Source: Styela clava
Taxonomy: Eukaryota > Chordata > Ascidiacea > Stolidobranchia > Styelidae
Assembly: GCF_964204865.1 (NCBI RefSeq)
Contig: NC_135260.1
Coordinates: 7,068,001 to 7,132,000, forward strand
Direction of reading: 5' to 3'
DNA: 64,000 nt
Below are positions 43,801 through 55,600 of the stretch, piece by piece; positions within the stretch are counted from its first letter, which is position 1, and each line of letters starts with the position of its first letter. The translations under genes and the position numbers were made by a program. The notes below the pieces were generated by a model. The model saw only the letters and a list, made by a program, of their open reading frames with translations. It searched no databases and was not told the origin of the DNA.

Positions 43801-46549
43801 ATTAGTTTAAGCCAGATGAAAGCTGTTGCAAATACCAAACTGATCCAAAGATTTAAAACAAAAATCAGAAGGTAGCCTCAACAAAAATTTAATTTTAAAA
43901 ATTGATATGGAAATGATTCTAAAATGCGCTTGCTTCATTCTACTAAAACAATCATTCTAATAACGGGCTAAAAAACATAAAACAGTTATTACTGGAGTTG
44001 TACAGTGTGACTGCTGCGTTATATCCCACGATCAAACTATTGGTGTTCATACCTACGTCAAACAACACCTTTACCCTGACCACAACGGATTGAAATTATT
44101 TCAAGCGTAAATACGTAATAATCCGGGAAAATTTATAAACTAATAAGTTCGCCTTTATGAAAACAATGCCTATATGTGAGTGCATTTTAGAATCGGCAAA
44201 TATTGATTATTGTTTTAGCTAATGAATAAAACAATTGTCGAGAGCTGCTGTGAAATATTTTAGGCGAAGGATAATCTGGGAAGTTTTCCTAGGTGTGAAT
44301 TTTAAATGAAAGTTGGATTATTCCACCCAGTCATTGTAACTTGGTTTACATGGCTCTAAGATTTCCATGTAGCTAAGTCGTAAGTGTTGGCGAATTTTTC
44401 GTGCCACATTTGAGTTTGGATTTCAGTTTGCAAGTAGCTAATGAAATTTTCGTTGGTAGTCGAAACTGCCATCCTTAGCTTGCACAGAATATATATATAT
44501 ATATATATAGTCTAACACTGACATGGGCAAACTAAGGCCCGCGGGCCAAATCCGGCCCGCTGGGTAATTCAATCTGACCCGCTAGATGATGCCATAACCA
44601 AACTAAAACCAAATTTTGATGTTTTAGCAAAAATATAACTCAAGAAATTTGTTGAAATTGCGTTTAAATTTAGTTTGGGCACGAGGCTTATTGTTTTCCA
44701 GTTTTGCTTTTGTATCACTGCAGCAAATATTCTTGATAAAAAGGTATTTACGTCACACTTAAATGGCCCGCAAAATTTTTGGCCCCTGCACCAAAAACTT
44801 TTCCGAATGTCGAATGTCGAATCTTTCCTTGAGGAATACAGCTGCGTTGTTATATATAACATTTGCAAAGATATTGAGAACTAAATAGGAAAGAGAGGTT
44901 TGAATCTGAGTCATAGAAACACATTTTTCTTCCATAACAAAACGCCATAATATGTTACACATACTTGTGAAAATTATTACTCTTTTTTAATAATTTAATA
45001 TCACATTACAGGGTCGTAAAGTTTTCTACGAAAAAGACCGATTACAGGATTTTGAAGAAACTGAACCTCATGACATCGTTGAAAGGGAATTCAAAAAGTT
45101 TTATCCGTTGTATAAATATCCAATTCACTGGAAATTTGCGGAATTAGACAAGAAACCAAAAGACATGTAAGATGAATTCTTAATATTTATTAATCGACTT
45201 TTGCTTTTAACTCCTATCATTTACTACTCGTTATGGATATATCTATGGTAGGGGTTCTCAAACGTTATTTGGCCTCTATCAAAACCGAATAATTTTCGAG
45301 GTATTACTGGAATTTTCTGTAAATTCAGTTGCATCATAGATGAATACCTTTTTGTCAGCGCTTACTAATTCTACATGAGCAAGATTATTATGATGTGTCT
45401 GTTTAAGGACCAGGCATTCAAGCGCACATGACATGTCAATTCCTCATCTACGGTGTAAAAAATACTTACAGGCTAAGCTGAGCCATGAAGATTTATGTTT
45501 TTCAAAACATATGGCCCCATTTTTCCAATGTGTAACCAAATCCTTATTCGGCGATAAGACGGTAAAATATCACATAGTTTTCCTTATTTTTTGTTATCAA
45601 ATCATATTTTAAGGAAATTATCTAAAAGAGAATTGGAGCCATTACGTGCACCTTTGATTCCAATGGAGCACTGCACAAAATCTTTCTTCAAACGAGCTGA
45701 CAAAAATAAAGACAAGAAAATATCATTGCAAGAATGGGGGCATGCACTTGGATTAGAAGAAGGTATTTTATTGATAAATATAAATATACGAATCTAGATT
45801 CTAGAGCAGGGTGGGCACGGTTTTTGAACCAGGGGCAAAAATCAATATTTGATTTCAGTTCGATTTTAGCAGCATCAGGCGGGCCAGATAAAATTACCCA
45901 ACGGGTCTGTTCTAGAGGAACGAAAAGTAGTTTAGCAGATTTGTTTGTATTGTCGTTGTAATTGTGGCTCTAAAAGGTTAAAGCTTTGATCGATGATGGA
46001 AGGTTGCTTTGTTCCACTCATCTTGCTAACAACGAAGTTGAGGTATACTTGAAATTATATTTAACCCAAAGTTGACGTTTATTATGTTTCCGTCAATACC
46101 AAAGTCCTGGGTTAAGCACACCTTATAATCAGTCACTGGTAGATGTTAGCCTTCAATAATTCCACAAACCTACAGGCACAAAGGTGGGTAGCATTTTCAT
46201 GGGGTGAGAACATAATTCAAGTTCCGTTAAGATGTGCGAGGGTTGTGCATGTGGTTACTCATTCGAGTGAAACCGTTGAGCAAAATTGATGCACAGGGTT
46301 TTATCACATAAGACTTTTATCTCAAGTGGGTCGCTTTGATTTTATTATACCTTTTCTATATATATAAACCTAACAAATCGAACTGCTAGCTGAAATAAAG
46401 CAGCCACACTTTAATGAGATGAAGACGACTTGAATCAGTCAATGCGATAAGGGTTGTTGTAATCCTGCCAATGCATAGGTAATCCTTGACGTAATCAACA
46501 TCCGACGTTTTCCATTTCAGGTGACATCGATTCGAAGTTGATAGTTTAA
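34866..46549 (+). CDS. SPARC: SPARC (osteonectin) matricellular protein
   Basis: Nine exons: 34,866-34,928; 35,373-35,435; 35,786-35,870; 36,904-37,018; 37,380-37,513; 38,534-38,667; 45,012-45,166; 45,614-45,762; 46,521-46,549. Phases fit throughout, giving 308 residues. Signal peptide 1-21 (MEMRRWIFLLIVIFCFAIVS). Residues 22-70 are highly charged and net basic. The follistatin/Kazal domain spans about 71-154 (NPCAKVRCKKGKEC, VCGTDNKTYESECVL). The extracellular calcium-binding domain spans about 155-308 and contains MRSWLKNVF and LRAPLIPMEHC, conserved in collagen-binding SPARCs. EF-hand 2 (D279-E290, DKNKDKKISLQE) is canonical. The EF-hand 1 loop (DKKPKDMKLSKRE) has Met where vertebrates have Gly. 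Known family role: secreted collagen chaperone and regulator of basement membrane. Intron 2 uses a GC donor (GAG|GCAAGT). Intron 6 is 6.3 kb. Confidence 0.93.
38668..45011. other. SPARC intron 6 (6.3 kb)
   Basis: No nested gene is supported. It contains an AAT microsatellite at 38,703-38,722, a TA microsatellite at 44,489-44,509 and a hAT-like fragment from about 44,517. Confidence 0.6.
44517..44800. mobile_element. Degenerate hAT-like fragment in SPARC intron 6
   Basis: Starts near CTGACATGGGCAAACTAAGG with GGCCCGCGGGCC just inside, the typical end of hAT MITEs. A weak counterpart (GGCCCCTGCACCAAAAAC) lies near 44,780. No target duplication was found, so the right limit is approximate. Confidence 0.4.
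45807..45909. mobile_element. Miniature hAT-like insertion (103 bp), 8-bp TSD
   Basis: Flanked by a perfect TTCTAGAG duplication (45,799-45,806 and 45,910-45,917). Begins CAGGGTGGGCACGG and ends GGGTCTG, with GCGGGCC inside. It lies just 3' of SPARC exon 8, in intron 8. Confidence 0.6.
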
Positions 46550-47503
46550 AGAGACTAAGAGCATGTAGAAATCGTCCAACACAACATTTCATGCAACGAC
46601 CTTCATCAGCATATCATTTGTTTTACCTTTGCTACCAATCGATAGAAAGGAATTATTCTTCACTTAACAATCACCGCTTTGCATTATGTTTAGATATAAG
46701 GTTGTTCAACTGGTTTAATTTTCTGCCATTTGGAAGAAGAAAATCCATTGTAATATATTTTCTATGAATGAACTTTTTTAAAACCAGTTTGCAAGTTAAA
46801 TATAACTTCACTGTTTATATCTAATAGGCAACAATGCTATATTTGTGTATTTTTGTTTGTTTTGGATATATATTGTTTATTTTGTTCAGTGTTGTGTAAT
46901 TATGATATATTTTATATCTATTCAGAAGTCTCACACTTTTAAGTCTAATGCTAATGTGTTACTAAACCTGAGGTAAGGTTATTTTTTACATCCTATTGAT
47001 TGGTGTTGTCTGTAGATAAATAGTTTTTTATTCCGAATATTTTTACGAAGATTTCTCATTCAGATTATTCAAATCTTAATCAACTTCGAAAGAACTAATA
47101 AGCAAAAAACAGATATATTCTCAAGAAAACATAATTCACTGTTTCATCATTTGTAAAAATTGGTCATACTATTTTCATGATATCATATTGAAAATACTTG
47201 AGACTATTGTGATATCGATATTTTGTATACTCATGCTTCGCATGGTTCAAAGTTGAAAAAACAAATAGATAGTAATTCTGAAAATCGCTCTTCCTGGTTT
47301 CATCGAGTTTAGGACTTGCTCAATTGTTTGCATATATTCATTTTAAATACATGTTTACTACGACATAACTCTATTTATCCTAATAAAATTTGTTAATGTT
47401 GTCTCAGTTTGTACCATTATGATACCATTGTATCATTACCCTTCTACCATTACAGCCAACATCTTGAATACTATTTGCTAGTAAGCAACCTGTGGGCTGT
47501 AGG
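46550..47503. other. SPARC 3' flank
   Basis: No gene is supported and no AATAAA lies close to the SPARC stop codon; the nearest is near 47,380. The 3' UTR extent is therefore unknown. Confidence 0.35.
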
Positions 47504-47682
47504 CAGTGGTGGGATTTTATTTTTTTGCCAGCCGGTCCTATCACAAAAGTCATATTTTTCACCCGGTTCTGTTACAAAAAGTCATTGACAGTAACCAGTA
47601 ATGCTAACCGGTTCGCTGATCTCATAAAATTCCGTGAGACGGTTCTATAGAACCGGTGCGGACCGGCTGAATCCCACCACTG
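47504..47682. mobile_element. hAT MITE (179 bp), 8-bp TSD
   Basis: The ends CAGTGGTGGGATT and AATCCCACCACTG are an inverted repeat with subterminal GCCAGCCGGTCC and GGACCGGCTG. The flanks GCTGTAGG and GCTGCAGG match at 7 of 8 bases. No coding capacity. Confidence 0.85.
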
Positions 47683-50063
47683 GCTGCAGGTGGATATTCC
47701 TGATCGTGTGCACTTAACAACATTATTTTTTTGACTTAGTAGAACTAAGATGGTTTACAACATAACCTAAGATGGTTACTAACGTTTTTTCGATACATTC
47801 CTACATTCGCCTATTTTAAAAAAACTTTATTACTGTCTCACTATACATTGGAGTTAATAATATCTAATACTTCTTCAGTCTAACGTTAGCCTCGATCCTT
47901 CTTGTAATGCTAAGGGCAACGAGTTCGGACATTTTACATTGACATATCAAGGTAACTTTCTAAAGTTTTAGCTATTGCATTCCCAAGTTTTCATTTATGC
48001 AAGCAATTTATTGTCATCCAAATTTTTGCATGTGAGTTAGTCCTAGTTTTTATCCGGACACATTCGAACAGCACAAGTTCAAGAAACAACAATTTATTTT
48101 CAGACAGTCTTGTTGCTTGTGGAATGTAATTTTCGAGGCATCGACCGGCAGAAGCCCATCGAAAATTTTTGGAATCTTCACCAATAGTAAATATTGCAAT
48201 AACTGTTTCGTTACTCAATTGCTATCTACTCAGCATAAAAAATCGCATACAACTGAACTCGTTTATTGAGAACAGCGGCACAACTTTACAAAACAACCTA
48301 AGCAGAAACAATAACAAATAAACAAAACATGCTAACACGATTGTGCAACAGCTGGACTGGTGCGTCAGACGGACGCGATGCGCCGCAACAATTAAGAGGT
48401 GTCGCTCTCCTCGTCAATTGAGCAATCACATGCGACGGCCCAAAACTTGTTTTCAAGAAATTAGGTTAGAAAGTTAAGAAAAACAGAGTCATTTATAATA
48501 TCTGTAAAATATACACTATGGGGCAACAAATCGTGAATGGAAGAGAGTTTGCATTCCGGTAACAAATTGTGGCCCAACAATATTTTATATTCTTCTATGA
48601 TTAGGCCTATCAAAACTAGTTTGTGTTACAGGATCATTGGGAATATTGTGACAGAAACAAATCATAGAATGACGCATCAATGATTTGCACTTCACTCGCG
48701 GGACAAATATTGCCAAACACTGTGGAAGATCCAACTTTCATTACCGTAATTCAATCCACGAATCATGTAAACGTTCCAAGTCAAATTGTGAAAGATGGTT
48801 CAGTTGATTCATTCATTATTTCCTCCGAGTTCAGGGGAAACCAGTACCGCCAATAAGAGTCTCGAGACCTATTTTCTATCTCTAAAAATCCGTATCCTAG
48901 TCGTGCGGTCAGGGAATGTCACTCCTGCACTATTTCATGCGCCATTCTACAATAACCCAACTGTTTTCAGTCTGGTATGATTTCAAATAAAATAAACATC
49001 ACACAGAATGTTTGAAACAACTTGTTCCCACTAAAATCGTATTTTATATATATATAGGATTAAAAATAAAATGATAGATGATAAATAAGAAATAAATAAA
49101 AAAAAGTCCTAATTATTATAAATTATTTTGATTTGCTCTCGCTACAAATATGATAAACAGCTTTTTTGGAAACCAATTTGATTTTGAAAAAATTTGGTAA
49201 TCAGTTCGTAAATCTATCATGAGAACGTAAATCACTTACTAATAAAAATAAGAAAATAAGGGACTGTATACCAGTAGGGTAGGATAATATCAGGTCGATA
49301 GAAAACAATATCAGATTACAATATTTTTCAAGTTCAAATGATTAAACACACCCAACGAAGATAAATACATAATGAAAAAGTATAAAAAAAAAATACAGTA
49401 ATAAACATTGATTGTGTTGTACCGTAAAATAATACAATACACGCAAATTTGGCAAAAATTCGAGACAAACTATCTCTCGTTAGAACGGTGAATCAGGTTA
49501 CTTGTATTTTCACGAAAATATTCAAGTAAAATTTGAAGTTAAATCCCCAGAAAGGAAGTATTAATAAAATAATTATTCGTCATATTTCATTCAGAACAAT
49601 TATTACCACTAATTAAATTACAATTCAATGGTTCGCAGAAAGAAAAGAGAGAAAATGAATTAGATAAATTTAACTTGACTTCAAATTCAAAACTCGCACA
49701 ATATTGTTTGAAATAAAGTTCGTCAAATTACGATTAGAGGATGAACAGAGGTTTATTGCATCAAATATTATCGAATGCAATATAGCAGAATGCGTGGGCA
49801 AAATCATTATATTTTAGTTTAAATATTTTTCTTTTGTGTTATGGTGAATATACAAGATATAAAATATTGTAAACAAAATATTCATGAAAGATTTACTACC
49901 GCATCGACTTCTTGCTAATGGTCCACGAGATTGACTTATGTCTTTCATACAATATAAACATAAATACAAACAAAATTCGTTCATATAGTACGGCTTTTTA
50001 GGAAAGAGAAAGAGGTATATAAACATGAACAGTATTAAGTACAAAATTCCATTTTATCAGTTT
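47683..50063. other. Intergenic stretch, nothing supportable
   Basis: 2.4 kb of AT-rich DNA between the convergent SPARC and 4E-BP-like genes. A more GC-rich patch at 48,350-48,440 may be an old element remnant, but I cannot define its ends. Confidence 0.4.
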
Positions 50064-50069
50064 TTTATT
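50064..50069 (-). terminator. Poly(A) signal AATAAA of the 4E-BP-like gene
   Basis: TTTATT on the plus strand; the AATAAA lies about 60 nt past the stop codon on the minus strand. Confidence 0.55.
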
Positions 50070-50129
50070 GTACCACAAACACAATTCCCTCTCCTCAGAT
50101 CAAATATTAACAAATATACAACATTTCTT

Positions 50130-52571
50130 TCAATCAATCTTTTTTTCATCCGAATCCGATGGTATTTTAACTTCAGAATCTGAAGATGTTGATATTTCAG
50201 AGCAATTCGACAATCCGGATAAAGTTTTGCCTGAAAAAGTAATATTGATGGGACTTACGAATTGAATCCAACTTCACTTGAAATTTAATGTTCACGCATA
50301 AGTAAACCATAAAATTTACTTTTTCTTTGCTAATGTTTATTGCGAAACACACGCTGCTGAGTTATCGCTGGTAGTATCTCGCATCATTTATTGTTATGTA
50401 GGATGTGATAAGATTTTTATAATTATCAGGAAATGAGATAAGTCGTTTTAAACATATAGCGAACTACATATGCCGCGTATTGGAATAGTTAACCACTTAT
50501 TTCTATTGGATGCGTGAACTCTATATCGAGAAACTCGTAACCCATTAGCGCAGATATGAAACACCTTGGGCCGGTAAGGGGTACATATGTCATTTTGCAC
50601 CATTACTATGCCGCAGACGTGTGGAACTCGCTCGAGATAATTAGAGGTGTGATGATAAACACATAGTGCACTAGCCGTCTAGCCTGAAGTACAAATATAA
50701 GTGAGTTTTCCTATTTTTTTTTATTAGAATTTTTACCATCATTGTATGAGTAACAGCGAGTTACACTCACCTAGTTTCTTTCTTCTGGATCTTTTGCTGG
50801 CGGGTTTAATTGCTTCCAAGATTTCAGGCAGATCCTTTGGTGGAGTCATGGAGTGGGGAGAGAATCTATAACTCAACAAAGCTTCTCTGTCGTATATTAA
50901 TCTGTTTGACACTGAAATAACATGAAATGGGTAACAAACTGAATATTTCAAAAGTTTTACGATAAAAAAAGAACCTAAGATGATTAGTTGATTTTATTGA
51001 AAATATTTAAACAAATATTCGGCATCTTCGGTTTCCTGTGCTGAAAATATTGGTTTATTGTTTTGATAGGCTTATGCCAACCTCTCAAGTTGTATGAAAT
51101 GGGTTGGTTTGACTACGCAGAGCAGACCAAATGTTATCATGCCTAAAATATGAATATGCAAGAAAAACAGCATATCACATGACACTGCATATACGATGAC
51201 GTTTAAAAAACGTCATTGTTGCATTTGTTGTTCAAGCACTCTTATCTTGTACCAACAAACTTTTAGGATTGCATCAGCTTTCACACTAGGGTTGAAGGGT
51301 TCTCGACACCTCCCATTTGGTTGATATATTTATAGGAGAAATTGTGACGAGGAATAAGCATGTTAAGGTTGATAAAATATAATCGACTGGTAACATCCGC
51401 AAATGAATTAACTGGAGTCGAACTGGAGCCTGGTACTCCTGAAGTATGCGCACCAAGATGTCGCATAACCTGAATCCCAACCTGGTACACAACCTGAGTT
51501 CAGGTTGTGCGCCATCTTGGTGCGCACACTTCAGGAGGTCCATAAATCTTATATATTTTCTTCATATCGGTGTTTAGCATTAAAATAGCAAAATTACTCC
51601 AGTTTATTCGTGAATTTGTGCCCTCATCGCAGTAGTAACAATTATATTTTCTTTTCCTGTTATTTAGAAACTTATTTCTCATAACACACCCCAAGGTCAT
51701 TGATGTCCGACATTTTACCCTCGGTGTGATAAAATTTATAATTCAGTAGCACGTTACCCACTAGTAGTAGCTTGTCTTTTTTTCGAGAGGGAGTATGAAA
51801 TTAATCATAAAAAATTAATGAAAATATTTGACCTACTAATAAAGCACTCCAGCAATTATGTGACCAATTGTAACCTGTGGCGAACCTCGCACAAACATGA
51901 TAGATAAAATTTGTAGAATATTTCAATAATAAAAATATTTTGGTTATAATTACCTGATGGACTATTACTCAAACTGCTTGCAAGAGGTTTTTGAACATTT
52001 TTTCTAGCTGGCATTTTTACGGGTGCAGACGCCGTTCTTGCCAACGCCTGCTTTCTGACATGAGAATGAGGCATAACTGTTTTCCATCCTGTCAACATAA
52101 AACCGAATAATTTCAAAAGTGCACAATTCTGATTTTCCGTAAAAATAGTGTGGTCACAAATTCTTCATATACATAATTCATGTTATACTAAATTAGTTTA
52201 AAATATTTGAGTTTGCCAATCTTAACGAAAGTTATTTACACAAAATATGGAAACACACAATTTTGATTTCTCGTGAAAATAGTATTGTAGTATCTTCAGA
52301 TAAAGAAGGTTGTATTAAATTAACCTAAAAATAGGAATAACCTTTTCCTATGTGTATGGTACTCTAAAACGATAACACTTGTTTTATATGATTAAAAAAT
52401 AATAATGAAGATACCTTTCAGACCATCATCTCCTTCATTCACAACTTTTCCATGGTGATATTTCTGTTCTTCTTTAAAATCATGATTTTTATTTTCAACT
52501 TTTTTCTTATATGTGCCTTTAGTTTGAGACATAGGCAAAATGTCACGAAGACTTTCGTTTGTGTCTTTCAT
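50130..52571 (-). CDS. 4E-BP-like eIF4E-binding protein (177 aa)
   Basis: Four exons on the minus strand: 52,415-52,571; 51,954-52,088; 50,771-50,911; 50,130-50,230. All introns are phase 1 with good GT-AG sites. The key segment is in exon 3: LIYDREALLSYRFSP (residues 102-116) then TPPKDLPEI. This contains the eIF4E-binding consensus YxxxxL-phi (Y104, L109, L110) and follows the 4E-BP pattern R-x-SP-xxx-TPP-x-DLP, including the positions of two known phosphorylation sites (S115, T120). Known family role: 4E-BPs compete with eIF4G for eIF4E and repress cap-dependent translation. The N-terminal half (basic; RTASAPVKMPARK) and the Ser/Asp-rich C-terminus (SDSEVKIPSDSDEKKID) are unlike classic 4E-BPs. 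The protein is longer (177 against about 118), and I see no RAIP or FEMDI TOR-signalling motif. It may be a divergent 4E-BP or another eIF4E partner. Confidence 0.75.
51432..51541. mobile_element. 110-bp foldback MITE in intron 2 of the 4E-BP-like gene
   Basis: CTCCTGAAGTATGCGCACC pairs with GGTGCGCACACTTCAGGAG. It is the reverse-oriented sister of the 110-bp element at 57,712-57,821. No clear target duplication is seen at this copy. Confidence 0.75.
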
Positions 52572-52664
52572 TGCTTCAGTTTAGATTGAAGATTTAGATC
52601 TGAAACCCTCTCGTTTACTTTCGCTTTGCAATTATGCGAAACACCACATAAAGTTCTGAACGAT

Positions 52665-52672
52665 CTTATATA
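52665..52672 (-). promoter_or_regulatory. TATA box of the 4E-BP-like gene
   Basis: The minus strand reads TATATAAG about 95-100 nt before the start codon at 52,571, which leaves room for a 5' UTR of roughly 65-70 nt. Confidence 0.5.
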
Positions 52673-55600
52673 GACCCTGTGCCAATTTTGCCCTTGTTGT
52701 TTTTGTATGAAGCCACAATTCTCCCAGAGACAGCTCATCGTTGCACGTCAGCTTCATACGCTTGAAGCAACAACTGTTAATGCAACAAAAGCGTGTTCCA
52801 TACTTAACCTCTCCCTAATTTATAGTCTTATCTATAGTTCATTCTTGGTGTTGGATGAATGTGCGTATATGCATTCAGTTATGACATAATAATATCATTG
52901 TGAGAACAATCCACATGTTCATTGTTTTTATTTGTTTTTCATCACGAGAAAATTCCTATTTTAAATTGTTGTTATACGCGAGAGTGTAGTCGATGATATA
53001 AGTTGTGAATCGTTACATCATGCCAGTCTGTGAAAACAAAACTTCCATTGCTTATTCATTACGATATGAAAATTATCCATTAATTCATCAGGTCTGCTTT
53101 GAGCGGTGCGTTATGCATACGTGTCTTATTACATGCTTATAAGTGGAAGAAAATGTTCATTCGATGGCACTTTTTGTGTACATAAACACTGTATTACCTT
53201 CTCACGTTTTGATTATATCCTTCATTTCGTGCAGTAACATAATTCGTCACGCTAATAACCGAATTGCGTAAGTCATTTTAAGCAGTTTTGAGAAAAACGT
53301 GAAAAACTTCCTAATGTTATTGTTATGCCATTGCGAGTCAATAATTTGCCATGGTTCAATTTTTTGATCGTAGCCGAATTTAGGTTAATTTGTATGACGC
53401 AGTTATGTGTTATGTGTCATAATGGCGCACTGTGACTTAGGCAGAAATGTGTCTATGACTTGGGGACATACGCAATTTTGCTACTTTACTATATGCACCA
53501 GTCCTAAAAACTAAACATTCAAAAAACGAATGTTATTCTCAGTATCTACAATGCTTAATCCCCAAAATAGCTAATCAGTTTCAATTACATTATTTTTTAC
53601 GTTTAAAAATATATATATTTCATCAATATAACACGTTCTGCACACCCACCGAAATAAAACTAAGATTAAATATAAAGAATAAAACAGCAATGCACCTAAT
53701 ATAAAAGCCAACCAAGGTGAATTGAACTCGGACAGTGAATATCACAAGTGCACGCCTTCCTAAACTGTAGTATAAATTTAAATTAATACGCGCTAAGCTA
53801 GAATCCGAGATGCAAAAACTCGAAAATACTTCGACGAGGTTATTTTGCCCTTGTGAGGTCACAATAGTCCTAGTCTTGCGGTAACAATGATTAATCATTA
53901 TGACGAAACAATTGCACAAATGTGCATGTCATACTAAATCTCCAATTTTATGGGTTTCCGAATTCCTAAAATAAAATCTGAGTTAACAGACAGGTGCGCA
54001 GCATTACATAAATACCTATTTTATAAAAAAAAACTAAAAATCGCCAAAAATGCCACGCAATTCGGTTATTTGCGTGACGATATCCTTCCACAAAAGTTCC
54101 TACAAATCCATATATATATATTCTCCTGCAAATCCATGCATTTGAATCGATCATTTTGGTAAGTAAATAGCTTAGAAATTCATGAATTTCGAATGTTCAA
54201 TGTACTGGCGTGTGGCAGCAGTTTTGTTACGTTATAAACTATCATATCAGCTATATTGGGCCATGGAATCTAAATAATACACATAGTCCATTCAAACATA
54301 GTATGCAATGTATAGTTAAGGTCTAAGAGCAAATTTTCTAATTTGAAGTCAGTATCAGTGTATCTATTTACCTTGTTGGCAGTCGTCCAATGGCAAGGCT
54401 GACAAACTAAACGTTTTATTGCATCATCTGTTACATCATCGTTGGCTGTTTCAAATAACAAGCATGAACACTTTTGATATAAAAGTTACAGACAATATGA
54501 ATGTATTAAAACAAATGTCACAAGTAGTTTGTCTTGATCTGTGGACAAGTGGTATACATCTGTCTATAAGGGCGGAATATGTTTAAAATGATATGGTACA
54601 TGTCGCACATTGATACAGGTGCGGCAAGGCCCTAGAGCAGGGATGTGCAACTCTTGTTACAGGAGAAGGCCAGATACAAGTAACTAGATGAAGCCGCAGG
54701 CCGCACTTAGAAACTTCTCTGGGTACGAAAAAATCGTAGTTTTTATTCGGTATTTCTCTGTTCTATCTTCTTTCCATGTGTACGTTTTCTATATATTATA
54801 CAGTAATCTAATTCTAACATGTATTTGTTACGGGTTTTACCTAATATTCTTATTTATAATAATTTATACAAATATTATGTCCTAGTTTTGTTGGGACTCA
54901 GAACGGATTAGGGCATTTACCTCAAAATACGTCCGTACTTACGGAATTTTCTACTTACGAATGGGTTTTCGGAACGAAGTGCTGAGTGCTGCGTTTGGCC
55001 CGAGAGCACCGAATTTGCTTTGCTGAAAATATTGGCGGACAGGCGTACCGGATGCGGTTAAGCACGATCAAATAAATAAGTGTGAACGGTGGTATGAAAA
55101 ATGCTTTTCTTATTGAAAAAAAAAAAAAAAAATGTTGTTGGTAAAAGACCGGGTCTCAAGGTATTTGGGAAAAAATATGAGTGAAATCCGTCTATTGGCT
55201 TCAGCCATTAATATATAAGTATATAAGTACAGAAAACTCTAAAATGATCTAGACTGGTCTATTAGTTGTAGAGAAAAGAGATTTGTTTCTCAACAACAAC
55301 AAGACCTGGAACAATAACGATAGGTTCATTTCGTGTCCAATAATGATGTTTTAAATTGACATTATGTTAGTCATGTAACATTCTTCCGAAGAGTTAGATC
55401 ACAATGATTTTTTGAAGCATCTTATCATTACGGAATTAAAGCAATAACTGAAATCGTGTGAAAATTAGTATATTATAATATCAGATTACTTCAATATTTC
55501 GAAAATTGTGTATCGTTGACTCCCACGTTCCAATGCTCAATTAAGATAGTAATAACATGAGAGCGCTTGTGATAAAAAGTCAATGATATTGTGCGGGTGT

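Noticed and set aside
50068-50265. Acidic 65-codon plus-strand frame
   Set aside because: It overlaps the last exon of the minus-strand 4E-BP-like gene, which has a matching acceptor, phase and poly(A) signal.
53695-53815. A functional tRNA gene on the minus strand
   Set aside because: A- and B-box-like segments exist but no acceptor stem or full cloverleaf; at best a SINE remnant.
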